From NCBI RefSeq assembly GCF_900115755.1, contig NZ_FOXQ01000004.1, forward strand, positions 282,324 to 346,323: a stretch of 64,000 bases of DNA. The letters run 5' to 3'. The notes beneath the pieces are model-generated. The model did not search any database, was not told the DNA's origin, and worked only from the letters and a program-made list of their open reading frames with translations. The translations under genes were made by a program, and so were the position numbers. Positions 55,287 through 63,943 of the stretch are shown here, piece by piece; position 1 is the stretch's first letter; the number at the start of each line of letters is the position of its first letter. Source of the DNA: Parafilimonas terrae (GTDB taxonomy: Bacteria; Bacteroidota; Bacteroidia; Chitinophagales; Chitinophagaceae).

Positions 55287-56096
55287 ATGGAAAAAACTAA
55301 AACATTGCTTCTTGATGTTATTGACCCTGCTGAATTTACCCCCGCTTTGGGCGGAAATAAAATAGCTGCCGGGCAAATAATACCGGAAGATGTTTTTGCT
55401 GCTTCTTTAAGTTATTACAATAAGTTCGCTGTTGGGCGCTATTTCTGGTTTATAGCCGATACTACTACCGGCACAACAAAAAAAACCGGGGGTAAGGTGG
55501 AAGAAATGATGTTTTTTTCAGAGAATGAGATTATTGATGTTTCCTCGCAAATACTTTTTCGAAATACACATCCTGAAGACCTGCCAAAAATGTTTGCTTT
55601 TAGCAGTTATTGGTATTCTTTTCTGTCAAAACTCCCTATAGAACAAAAAGAAAATTTCAGAACAACTATTTATTTGCGGTTATTAAATCCCCAGCAAACA
55701 TATTATTGGGTTATGGTACAATTTGCCGATCATATTTTCGATAAAGATGGTATGGTAATTTATGGGCTTACGGTTATTACAGACATATCTCATATAAAAA
55801 CAAATGGCGTTGCCATGATGACTGTATTTGATGCAAAAAACCAAAGCTGCCAGCATCTGTATTGCAAAAAAGATAATAGCCTGACAAAGAAAACCGCAAA
55901 AAATTTAAAAATTACCCACAGGCAATTGCAGGTATTGAAACTGATATCGGCCGGTTACAGCAGTAAACAAATTGCTTCAGAATTAAGCTTATCTGTAAAA
56001 ACAATAGGTAATCACAGGCAAAATCTTCTTAGCAGAATGTCTGCGGCATCCACCGCTGAATTGGTAGCCAACTCTATAAAAACAGGGCTTATATAA
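55287..56096 (+). CDS. LuxR-type transcriptional regulator with PAS-like sensor region
   Basis: A 269-residue regulator. Residues 45-170 look like a PAS-type sensor (FRNTHPEDLPKMFAF, YYWVMVQFADHIFDKDGMVI, YGLTVITDIS). The C-terminal LuxR helix-turn-helix is at about 203-262 (THRQLQVLKLISAGYSSKQI, LSLSVKTIGNHRQNLL). No phosphoacceptor receiver domain is present, so the signal is probably a ligand or partner protein. A 38-bp palindrome lies 114 bases upstream of the start and could be its own operator. Convergent with the Fe-S gene. Confidence 0.86.
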   Translation: MEKTKTLLLDVIDPAEFTPALGGNKIAAGQIIPEDVFAASLSYYNKFAVGRYFWFIADTTTGTTKKTGGKVEEMMFFSENEIIDVSSQILFRNTHPEDLPKMFAFSSYWYSFLSKLPIEQKENFRTTIYLRLLNPQQTYYWVMVQFADHIFDKDGMVIYGLTVITDISHIKTNGVAMMTVFDAKNQSCQHLYCKKDNSLTKKTAKNLKITHRQLQVLKLISAGYSSKQIASELSLSVKTIGNHRQNLLSRMSAASTAELVANSIKTGLI

Positions 56097-56102
56097 TAGC
56101 CC

Positions 56103-57428
56103 CTAGCTATTCATGTCGGTCGCCCAGCGGTCGCGTTCATCCGGCGAAAATTTCCAGGGCGCAAAATTGTTTTCAATATTGCTGAACATAGCATTCCATT
56201 CCTGCGGCGCATTGCTTTCTTCCATCACCAAATATCTTCTCAATTGTACAATAATATCCAAAGGATTAATACTTACCGGGCATTCTTCAACACAGGCCTG
56301 GCAGGTGGTGCAGGCACGTAATTCTTCAGGCGTTATATAATCATGCAATAATGATTTATTGTCTTCTGTAAAAGATTTGTTTTGATTAATGTTTCTGCCA
56401 ACTTCCTCGGCGCGGTCGCGGGTTTTCATCATGATTAAACGAGGGCTTAAAACTTTGCCGGTAATATTCGCCGGACAGGCTGCAGTGCAACGCCCGCATT
56501 CGGTGCAGCTATAGGCATCCAGCAAATTTTTCCAGCTTAAATCAAAAATATCTTTCGCACCAAATTTTTTATGATCCGGCGCAGTTGCTGCAGGCGCCAG
56601 TTCGGGTTGCATGGCATATAAAACTTCCTGCTGAATTTCGGGCATATTATCCAGCTTTCCTTTTGATTGAAGCCTGCCATAATAAGCGTTCGGGAAAGCA
56701 AATAAAATATGTAAATGTTTGGAATAAGGAAGATAATTTAAGAATGCAAATATGCCAACAATATGCAACCACCAGCAGGTTCTTTCCAGCATCATTAATG
56801 CATTATCGCTCATGCCTGCAAACAATGGCTGTAAAAACTGGGAGAAGGCGAAATTGCCTGTAACGTGTTGCGCATATTCGCCGTAGCCACGGGTTTGTAA
56901 AGCCGTATCGGCAGCGTTCATTGTAAGAAAAAAACTCATCAATAAAATCTCCGTGATAAGAATATAATTGGCATCGCTTTTAGGCCAGCCATCCAGTTCT
57001 TTCATCCACAGGCGTTTTACATGCAGTATATTTCTTCTTATTAAAAAAATAACACAAACTGTAAATACACCAACCGCTAAAAATTCAAATGCATTAATAA
57101 GCCAGGAATATAAACCGCCCAGCGGTTTTGCGAAAATTCTGTGTGTGCCAAAAATGCCATCTATAATTATTTCAAGCACTTCAAGGTTTATGATGATGAA
57201 GCCTGCATAAATTATAAAATGCATTACGGCCACCAGCGGGTTGCGAAACATTTTCTTTTGCCCGAAAGCAAGCAGCAAAACATTTTTCCAGCGCTGCGGC
57301 TTATTATCGTTAATTGTTTCATCACGGCCAAGTAAAATATTCCTTCTTACCTGGCCTGTTTTTCTTGTAAAAAGAAAGATAGCCGCGGCAGCAATTACAA
57401 TAAATATTACCTGTAAAATAATATGCAT
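56103..57428 (-). CDS. Membrane-bound (Fe-S) oxidoreductase subunit
   Basis: A 441-residue protein. Five or more N-terminal membrane helices with a NarI-like pattern (residues 1-240) are followed by a cytoplasmic ferredoxin domain with two 4Fe-4S motifs: CTECGRCTAACP from Cys 308 and CTTCQACVEECP from Cys 373. This is the membrane/ferredoxin half of heterodisulfide-reductase-like or FadF-like complexes that feed electrons to quinones. The usual CCG-domain partner gene would be expected directly downstream, but here the LuxR-type gene ends instead. It lies divergently from a phosphoribosyltransferase gene. Confidence 0.88.
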   Translation of the reverse strand: MHIILQVIFIVIAAAAIFLFTRKTGQVRRNILLGRDETINDNKPQRWKNVLLLAFGQKKMFRNPLVAVMHFIIYAGFIIINLEVLEIIIDGIFGTHRIFAKPLGGLYSWLINAFEFLAVGVFTVCVIFLIRRNILHVKRLWMKELDGWPKSDANYILITEILLMSFFLTMNAADTALQTRGYGEYAQHVTGNFAFSQFLQPLFAGMSDNALMMLERTCWWLHIVGIFAFLNYLPYSKHLHILFAFPNAYYGRLQSKGKLDNMPEIQQEVLYAMQPELAPAATAPDHKKFGAKDIFDLSWKNLLDAYSCTECGRCTAACPANITGKVLSPRLIMMKTRDRAEEVGRNINQNKSFTEDNKSLLHDYITPEELRACTTCQACVEECPVSINPLDIIVQLRRYLVMEESNAPQEWNAMFSNIENNFAPWKFSPDERDRWATDMNS

Positions 57429-57500
57429 AGAATTATGTATAACGAAGATAAAGTTCGCGCAAATGCCTCATTATAAAAACTCTTATCTTATTTTTATAGC

Positions 57501-58028
57501 ATGCAAAACAAAACGATATTAACGCCGGAAGTATCTGAAGAGAAGTTTCACCGCATGGCGCTTGAAGTGGCTGAAAATTTAAGCGAAGACAATACTGAAC
57601 TGATTATAATTGGCATTGAAGGCGCCGGTAAATTTGGTATAGAAGGTGCAGGCAATCTCATTGCCGCCAAAGTTGCAACACACTTAAAGAAATATATATC
57701 CATACCTGTAAAAACAATTTCGCTTCATCTTGATAAGCAAAAGCCTGCTGTTATTACTTTAAGTGAAGAAATAAATTTTGATGATAAAAATGTTTTGCTG
57801 GTAGATGATGTAAGCAATAGCGGAAAAACTTTAATGTATGCCTTAAAACCTTTTATGCAATATCATCCGAAACGCATTCAAACACTCGTGCTGGTGGAAC
57901 GCATGCATAAACAGTTTCCTATAAAACCCGATTATGTTGGCTATTCCATAGCTACAGCGCCGGACGATTATGTGCAGGTAGAAGAAGTGAATGGCAATGT
58001 TTCTGCTTCCATCGCTTCAGGGGAATGA
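57501..58028 (+). CDS. Phosphoribosyltransferase family protein
   Basis: A 175-residue type I phosphoribosyltransferase. The PRPP loop is VLLVDDVSNSGKTL at about residues 94-107, and the opening helix and flexible-loop region (TISLHLDKQK) resemble PyrR. It may be a pyrimidine regulator or uracil/hypoxanthine salvage enzyme; the base cannot be predicted. No pyr genes are adjacent. ATG at 57501, divergent from the Fe-S membrane protein. Confidence 0.85.
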   Translation: MQNKTILTPEVSEEKFHRMALEVAENLSEDNTELIIIGIEGAGKFGIEGAGNLIAAKVATHLKKYISIPVKTISLHLDKQKPAVITLSEEINFDDKNVLLVDDVSNSGKTLMYALKPFMQYHPKRIQTLVLVERMHKQFPIKPDYVGYSIATAPDDYVQVEEVNGNVSASIASGE

Positions 58029-58103
58029 AGCTGTTAGTTTAAAGCTACAAGCCGCAAGCTTCAAGCGCTTACATTCACATTTCACGATTGACGATTTACG
58101 TAA

Positions 58104-59909
58104 TCACATTTCAATACCTATTTGTTTCATCAATAAAGAAGCATTCATGCTCGTGCAAATGCCTTGTTTTAGCTTATAATCAAAGAATAATTTTTCATCA
58201 TTCACCGCAACATCAAAATGGTAATTGTTAATTGACTGCGGAAAATCATTTACGAGCCCTGATAATTCAATATCGTGCGTTGCAATTACAGCCACAGCAT
58301 TCTTCCTGATGAGTTGCTGTATCAATGCTTTTGAACCGGTATGCCTGTCCAATGAATTGGTGCCGCGTAAAATTTCATCCAGCAGAATAAAGCATTTGAT
58401 ATTTGCATTAACTGCATCAATGATAGTTTTTAGTTTCTTCAGCTCCGCATAAAATGTAGAAGTGTTTTCAGCAAGATTATCTTCAATGCGCATGCTGCTC
58501 ATAACGGTTGCCACCGATGTTGTAAAGCTTTTTGCGCAAACGGCAGAACCTGCATAGGCAAGGATCATATTAACGCCTATGCTTCTTAAAAAAGTGCTTT
58601 TACCGGCCATATTGCTGCCGGTTATTAAATCAACTTTTGCAATGCCCTTTAAATTGAAATTATTGGTGACGTTTTGATTTTTTGGAATCAAAGGATGACC
58701 AATAGCTTCGCCTGATAAAGTGAAATGCTCATCGGCAATTGCAGGGAAACACCATTCAGGATTATTAAAACTGAGTGTTGCAAAACTGCCGGCCACTTCA
58801 AGCTGTGCAATTACATTAAACCAGTTTGATGCTAATGGTTTGTTTTGTTTTTTCCATTCTTTCAAAGCCAGTATTTGCCACAAATCCCATAAACAAAATG
58901 TGTTTAAGATAATAAAAGCAAAAGCATTTAAGCGAACATCAAACCGGTTAAGGATTTTTTGAAGATGACTGATAGATGCTGATGCTGTTTTATCAGTTGA
59001 ATTACCCAAGCTTTTTTGAAGCGTTGTTAAAAATGCGCTGTCGAATTTTTCGTTCTCAAAACTTTGCAATTGATTTTTTAAAGTAGCAACAACAGGTTCC
59101 AGCCGCGACAGCAAAACATATACATCCTGAACTTTGCGGCTGATAGCGATGCTTATTAAAAAAAAGATAAGAACACATAGAGAAAACAATGGAGATGGTA
59201 AAACATCATCAAGATAGAGATACACGCAAAGCAATGTAATAAAAGGATAGATGCGCGCCAGCATTTTCCATCCTTTGCTTGTATAAACTTCATTGTTTAG
59301 CTGAAGCCAGTTGTTGATTCTTTTCTCTGCATCCCTGGTTATTTTTTCATGTATGCCAAAAGCCCGGAATTGCTGCCACCAGTTTATTTTATTGCTTATT
59401 TCTTTTACTGCCTGCTGTTGCTGCAATATATTTTCTTTGCTTAAAGGATTTAATAATCTTGTTGCCAGCAGTTCAATTGCCTGTTCAGCCTTACAACGGT
59501 TGATGTATTGAAATAAAGATGTTTTTCCAAATACATCAAGGTCTTTTGCATAAGCATGGTTTGAAGGTTGCAGGTCTTTACCATCGTACTGATGATGAAA
59601 ATTATGCTTGAGGAAATCAATTTCATCTTTATTGATGGATAACAGCGTTTCAGCATTTTTGATAGCTGCTTTATTGTTTGCATCTTTTGATATAGCAACA
59701 AGAAACAGTACGATGCCAATAATAATTCCCAGGGTAATTGCCGGCCAACCGGCAGGCCACAAAAAATAAACCGCAACACAGGCAAATACAAAAATGGCAA
59801 AACGTAGCCAGGCAATTTTGCTTCTTGTATTATATAAAACTTTTAACTGTTGTTCAAGTGCTGCAATTTTCGCTTTATAAAATTCCTGCGGATTATTTTC
59901 TGCCTTCAT
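58104..59909 (-). CDS. Membrane-anchored MutS-like ATPase
   Basis: A 601-residue MutS family protein without the mismatch-reading N-terminal domain. Two membrane helices occupy residues 33-70 (FAIFVFACVAVYFLWPAGWP, LGIIIGIVLFLVAIS), and two more hydrophobic segments lie near 215-245. A lever/clamp-like helical region comes next. The MutS ATPase shows GSNMAGKSTFLRSIG (Lys 437), DEILRGTNSLDRHTG and ATHDIEL. The family is found in Bacteroidota and its function is unknown. Membrane anchoring makes classical mismatch repair unlikely. ATG at 59909, divergent from tmRNA. Confidence 0.88.
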   Translation of the reverse strand: MKAENNPQEFYKAKIAALEQQLKVLYNTRSKIAWLRFAIFVFACVAVYFLWPAGWPAITLGIIIGIVLFLVAISKDANNKAAIKNAETLLSINKDEIDFLKHNFHHQYDGKDLQPSNHAYAKDLDVFGKTSLFQYINRCKAEQAIELLATRLLNPLSKENILQQQQAVKEISNKINWWQQFRAFGIHEKITRDAEKRINNWLQLNNEVYTSKGWKMLARIYPFITLLCVYLYLDDVLPSPLFSLCVLIFFLISIAISRKVQDVYVLLSRLEPVVATLKNQLQSFENEKFDSAFLTTLQKSLGNSTDKTASASISHLQKILNRFDVRLNAFAFIILNTFCLWDLWQILALKEWKKQNKPLASNWFNVIAQLEVAGSFATLSFNNPEWCFPAIADEHFTLSGEAIGHPLIPKNQNVTNNFNLKGIAKVDLITGSNMAGKSTFLRSIGVNMILAYAGSAVCAKSFTTSVATVMSSMRIEDNLAENTSTFYAELKKLKTIIDAVNANIKCFILLDEILRGTNSLDRHTGSKALIQQLIRKNAVAVIATHDIELSGLVNDFPQSINNYHFDVAVNDEKLFFDYKLKQGICTSMNASLLMKQIGIEM

Positions 59910-60014
59910 ACAGGCGAAGATGCGTTTTAAATATTTTTTGCAAAAAACATTTGTAAATTTGCTGTTCGCTCTTTGAAATGATGTTAACCGTTAATGGTTG
60001 ACAGTTAACCGAAT

Positions 60015-60388
60015 GGGGCTGTATTGGTTTTGACAGCATCCGTTTGTGGTAAGTGTAAGCATGCCGTGCGTTGTACCGTTTGCACGCTAATCCGAAAGTT
60101 CAAACTACAAATGGCGAATCTAACTTCGCTATGGCTGCCTAATCAGTGATTAGTTAGTCATTAGGGCCGCGTTGAGCCGGTTGTTCTGTTACCACGCTCC
60201 GCCGCCGACTCAAAAACAAATACAGAATGCTGCAACAGAATGCTGTGACTGTTGCAAAAGATTATTCAGCTAAGCGAATAATTGGTTGGTTTGTTCCCGC
60301 TTATTTGCCGACAATTAATAATAAACTAAGCATGTAGAAAGCTTATGGCAAAGATGTTTGGACAGGGGTTCGAGTCCCCTCAGCTCCA
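60015..60388 (+). ncRNA. ssrA: Transfer-messenger RNA (tmRNA)
   Basis: The 5' end GGGGCTGTATTGGTTTTGAC and the 3' end GGTTCGAGTCCCCTCAGCTC form the tRNA-like domain; GGGGCTG pairs with CAGCTCC through one G-U pair. CCA is not encoded. The tag reading frame, in the sequence from 60113, is Gly-Glu-Ser-Asn-Phe-Ala-Met-Ala-Ala followed by TAA at 60140-60142. It rescues stalled ribosomes with SmpB and marks the peptide for proteolysis. Exact ends are judged by pairing and may be off by a base or two. Confidence 0.96.
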
Positions 60389-60439
60389 CAAAATAAAGAG
60401 GTACTAATTACCGGTGCTTTTAATAATACCTTTATTATT

Positions 60440-60742
60440 GTGAATACTACAAAAAGCATTACCGGAAAAACGATCCGACTAACTGATGAGCGTTGGTTAC
60501 TCATGGTAGAGGGGCATCCTGAAATGGCAGGTCACCTGCATGACGTATTACTTACCGTTGCTGCTCCTGATATAGTTTTGCAAGGCAGCGCAGATGAGCT
60601 ATTAGCCGCTACATATAACAGAGCTGATAAATTGCTTGTTGTAGTGTATAAAGAAACTGAGTGTGACGGATTTATCCTTACCGCGTATTTTACAAAACGT
60701 ATTGATAAAATACTTAAAAGAAAAATAGTATGGCAGAAATAA
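60440..60742 (+). CDS. BECR/RelE-fold nuclease candidate, toxin-like
   Basis: A 100-residue protein from a GTG at 60440; an ATG at 60503-60505 would give a shorter form lacking the RLTDERW motif. The pattern IRLTDERWLLMVEGHPEM, then PDIVLQGSADEL and LLVVVYKETECDGFILTAYF, followed by a basic end (KRKIVWQK), is that of small barnase/EndoU/RelE-like putative nucleases (PBECR-like). They are often found next to a DUF2283 gene, as here, with a 13-base overlap. A toxin role is inferred. It lies 52 bases after the end of tmRNA. Confidence 0.7.
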   Translation: MNTTKSITGKTIRLTDERWLLMVEGHPEMAGHLHDVLLTVAAPDIVLQGSADELLAATYNRADKLLVVVYKETECDGFILTAYFTKRIDKILKRKIVWQK

Positions 60743-60957
60743 TCATTCCTGAAATGATGCAGGCATTGAAAGCAGTGCGTCAGAGTAATGCTAATGATGT
60801 TCATATACGCTATGACAGGGAAGCTGATGTTATGTATGTGAATATAGGTGCGCCCGGGCCCGCCGACGATAGCGAATTGGGGGATGATGATATTCTTTAC
60901 AGATATGCCAACGGCAAAGTAATTGGCTTTACCATAACCCATTTTAGTAAGCGTTAG
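60730..60957 (+). CDS. DUF2283 family protein, antitoxin-like
   Basis: A 75-residue DUF2283 protein: VHIRYDREADVMYVNIGAP is the family signature, and GKVIGFTITHFSKR ends the fold. Function is unknown, but genes of this family commonly follow a small nuclease-like gene. Here the start overlaps the preceding gene by 13 bases, so it is translated with it. The pair is closed by a strong terminator at 60995. Antitoxin role is inference. Confidence 0.8.
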   Translation: MAEIIIPEMMQALKAVRQSNANDVHIRYDREADVMYVNIGAPGPADDSELGDDDILYRYANGKVIGFTITHFSKR

Positions 60958-60994
60958 TTTGTTCAACAAAGTATTTAAAAGCTGTATTCCCGGT

Positions 60995-61025
60995 AAAAGG
61001 CCTGCAAAAATTTACAGGCCTTTTT
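60995..61025 (+). terminator. Rho-independent terminator of the BECR-like/DUF2283 unit
   Basis: A 10-bp stem, AAAAGGCCTG with CAGGCCTTTT around a 10-base loop, is followed by T. It ends the two-gene unit after tmRNA. Confidence 0.88.
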
Positions 61026-61152
61026 ATTAGCCACAAGTGCACGCATTTTTATCTGTGGCTGATACGTATGTTAATGTGAGTTCTGGATAAACATATGTGA
61101 GGGGTTATGCTATGAAATTGAAAACTGATTACAAAATACAGACATCTTCGAA

Positions 61153-61280
61153 CGTCATTTCGACGATAGGAGAATTGCGAAGCAATCATCGAGACCTAAA
61201 AGATAAATATGAAAGAGATAAATCTCTTAGCTTTCAACCAGTCTGAATTTCAGGAGATGCCTCGTTTCCCCGACATGACG
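61153..61280. repeat. REP-like element with imperfect terminal inverted repeats
   Basis: The left end CGTCATTTCGACGATAGGAG and right end CTCGTTTCCCCGACATGACG are imperfect inverted repeats. A perfect palindrome AGAGAT-aa-ATCTCT sits at 61214-61227, almost exactly at the centre. A partial copy is at 15018, and a degenerate relative lies at 15688-15806. An open frame runs through it but shows no recognisable protein. Confidence 0.7.
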
Positions 61281-61346
61281 ATACAAATCCCTGCTCAATT
61301 CGCAAACATCTTCATCATTGAAATGCTTATCCGGAACTCTGGTATG

Positions 61347-63707
61347 TTATATAACAGTAACAGAAAAATTCTTTCCTTCCCAGTGGTTGGCATCAATCCA
61401 GAAAAAAGTAAAATCCAGTTTTTTAGTTTCAACAGCATGGATATTTATATCAACATAAAACAATCCAAGAGTGGTGTTATTGGTTGGTATAACATTCACT
61501 GTTTTCCAGTTATCAAACGTCCAGCTAACATTGGCTGCTGCAAGCAATTCAATCCTTAATATTTTTTCTTTTTTAAGCTGTGCGATTTGATTAGAGAACT
61601 TCCAAACTGTTATTAAAGAAGTTGTTTTTTGTTTGATATAACGTTCCTGTGTTGCCTGCGGCATATCAAACACCTTCCTGTTTTTTAATGAAGCGCTTAG
61701 CTTTATGTATTCAGCATGTGCCCATGTAAGCGGAATGGCAGAGCCTGTATGTTTGCCAAAATAAAGGTCTTTATCCGGTATGCTTTCTGTGTCCCATATT
61801 TGTTCAGATAATAAACTATGATCTGCAAATTTTTCCATCGCCTCTATTAGCTCTTTTGCATAAGCAAAATTGCCAGCAGCAATTTCATAATGCGCCCGCT
61901 CTCCCGTAAGCAGCGGCCAGGCCCTGCCAATGCCTGTTATATTATAAGCATTGCCTGCGGCATCTTCCCCATAGCCATCATTTACATAACGATGCCAGCT
62001 ATCACCATAAGGTGTGGTCACCTTCAGCATGGCATCAATCAATTTTATAGTATTCAGAATTTTGGGATCGTTGGGTGCACGCAATCCAAAGCGCACCAAT
62101 GCCAGCACATCAACACATATCAGCTCATTTAATAAAATTTTACCGTTGCCATCTATGTGATTTTTCAGTTCAATCGTTTTATCACCTAATTCATTCGCTC
62201 CAATATTATAAGGGTTAATGCGTATGTAATATCCATCTATATTGTATTGCTTTGCAAGCGGTGTATTGGTTACGTATGTCCAGTATTCAATGCTATCGTT
62301 CCAGTAATCTGCAGTTTCGAGACAATAGGTTGCCAATGCAGGTTCATTGTTTTCTTCGGCGAGTTTTGCAGCGGCAAGCAATGCTGCAATCTGTGTTGCC
62401 AGCGTAAAAGGCGTATAGCCCTTTTCTTCTTCCCACCTGTCTTGCTGCGTGTATGGCCCGTTAAGTATAATAAACTTAATTGCTTCTTTTATGCCGGGCC
62501 AGTAACGCCCCATCCTTTCTTTACTGATGGCATTATGCACATTGCATTTATCAATGAGAAGAATGGGCAGCGCCGTTTGATCCATCTGTATGCCTTTCCA
62601 ATATGGTATTCCCGGCAGCCACATATTCTGAGGCCAGCTTCCGTCGGCTTGTTGCGTGCTCATTAAATAGTTTAATACACGCAATGCATCTCCATGCACT
62701 TTTAATGCAATAAAACCGTTAGCCGTTTCGCAAAGATCCCGTGGCCATACCACATGATATCCGCCTCTGTGCGAATCATCTTTTGACGACCCCCAGGGTA
62801 TAGAAAGGCTTGCAATAATACCGCCGGGAAAAGCTTTTGCTTCATGCATTCTTAACACAGCCGCGCTTTCACGATAAATTTTTCCTTTCAGATTATGCAA
62901 GCCCTGCAGCCATTGCTGCCACGATTGTACATACATCTTTTTGGCCGATTCAAAACCTTCCAGTATGCTGCCCCATGCATGCAATGCCGCTTCTGCTGTA
63001 TTTATTCCGAAGCCCATTGCCAGTACGAAATCCGAACCTTCCGATAAATCTATTTCACCAATTAACGCGGTATTGCCATTTGCTGCGTAATCATATTCCC
63101 ATGTGATTGTTTTATGTTCATTCAAATCTGTCCAGCCATCGGAAACGCCTACGTAACCTGCAGAACATTTTAACCATTTTGCAGAACAGGCAACAGCTAA
63201 TGCCAAACCTTTATGTTCGGCAAACAGCATTTTAATCCCTTTGTATTCGCCAATCCAGGCGTTGTTGTTATTGCCTTCATTATTTAAATGTGGCGCTACC
63301 AACGCGTATAATTGTAATGATGTATTTTTTGCCTGCTTAAACTGCACATGCTGAAGCACCGTGTTTCTTAAAGGGTCGCAGATAATCTCTTTTTTTAGCT
63401 GGTATTTTTTTTGAATGCAGGTATTGATGATTTGATAGCAGGGAACGCCCGGCTTTATCGTTTTTGTTACATGTTTTGTATGACGCTTTTCTTCCGAGAA
63501 GAAATCTTTTCCATCGGCTACAAGAAATTCCATATCGCGGATGCAGGCAATGTCTTCTCTTGGAAAATATATTTCATTTAACACGCCATGACTTAATGTA
63601 AACGTTACTGAAGAAGAAGTGTCGATTGCTTTGCCAATACCAGATTTGGCGCCAGAAGTCCATTTGGCTGTAACACCTGGTGCGCCCGGTGCGTGTTGTT
63701 GCTGCAT
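61347..63707 (-). CDS. Glucan 1,4-alpha-glucosidase, GH15 with glucodextranase-type N-domain
   Basis: A protein of about 786 residues from ATG 63707; the longer start at 63761 adds 18 residues without support. The N-terminal beta-sandwich (about residues 1-260; TFTLSHGVLNEIYFPREDIA) is the glucodextranase N-domain. The alpha/alpha-barrel of GH15 follows, with YHVVWPRDLCETANGF holding the general-acid region and SAIPLTWAHAEYIKL the general base. No signal peptide is seen, so it probably acts on intracellular glucan or maltodextrin, releasing glucose. It may be co-transcribed with the small membrane protein gene just upstream. Confidence 0.93.
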   Translation of the reverse strand: MQQQHAPGAPGVTAKWTSGAKSGIGKAIDTSSSVTFTLSHGVLNEIYFPREDIACIRDMEFLVADGKDFFSEEKRHTKHVTKTIKPGVPCYQIINTCIQKKYQLKKEIICDPLRNTVLQHVQFKQAKNTSLQLYALVAPHLNNEGNNNNAWIGEYKGIKMLFAEHKGLALAVACSAKWLKCSAGYVGVSDGWTDLNEHKTITWEYDYAANGNTALIGEIDLSEGSDFVLAMGFGINTAEAALHAWGSILEGFESAKKMYVQSWQQWLQGLHNLKGKIYRESAAVLRMHEAKAFPGGIIASLSIPWGSSKDDSHRGGYHVVWPRDLCETANGFIALKVHGDALRVLNYLMSTQQADGSWPQNMWLPGIPYWKGIQMDQTALPILLIDKCNVHNAISKERMGRYWPGIKEAIKFIILNGPYTQQDRWEEEKGYTPFTLATQIAALLAAAKLAEENNEPALATYCLETADYWNDSIEYWTYVTNTPLAKQYNIDGYYIRINPYNIGANELGDKTIELKNHIDGNGKILLNELICVDVLALVRFGLRAPNDPKILNTIKLIDAMLKVTTPYGDSWHRYVNDGYGEDAAGNAYNITGIGRAWPLLTGERAHYEIAAGNFAYAKELIEAMEKFADHSLLSEQIWDTESIPDKDLYFGKHTGSAIPLTWAHAEYIKLSASLKNRKVFDMPQATQERYIKQKTTSLITVWKFSNQIAQLKKEKILRIELLAAANVSWTFDNWKTVNVIPTNNTTLGLFYVDINIHAVETKKLDFTFFWIDANHWEGKNFSVTVI

Positions 63708-63775
63708 AATAAAGCTAAATTTATAAACAGAATATATATTTCCTGATTCATTAATGAGCAAGAAAAACAGGAGAC

Positions 63776-63895
63776 CTACTCTTTATATACATTCTTGTTT
63801 TTATCTTCTTTATCTCTTTTTCTTTTAATGCTTAAAAAAATCAGGCAAGCCACTACAATAAAAGCAACACAAGCAAATAATATTGTTGAAATCAT
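63776..63895 (-). CDS. Small single-helix membrane protein
   Basis: A 39-residue ORF on the minus strand. MISTILFACVAFIVVACL continues into a hydrophobic helix, followed by a strongly charged tail with RKRDKEDKNKN. This is a typical small membrane protein layout with the tail in the cytoplasm. It ends 68 bases before the GH15 start. No family is recognised, and the coding call rests only on composition and placement. Confidence 0.4.
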   Translation of the reverse strand: MISTILFACVAFIVVACLIFLSIKRKRDKEDKNKNVYKE

Positions 63896-63943
63896 GATGA
63901 GTTTTTTAATTAATTCAAGTTGCTAGTTAATCAGGTAAGCTTA

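Noticed and set aside
61209..61559. Plus-strand ORF of 116 codons
   Set aside because: Its first half lies in a REP-like element and its second half is antisense to the end of the glucoamylase gene.
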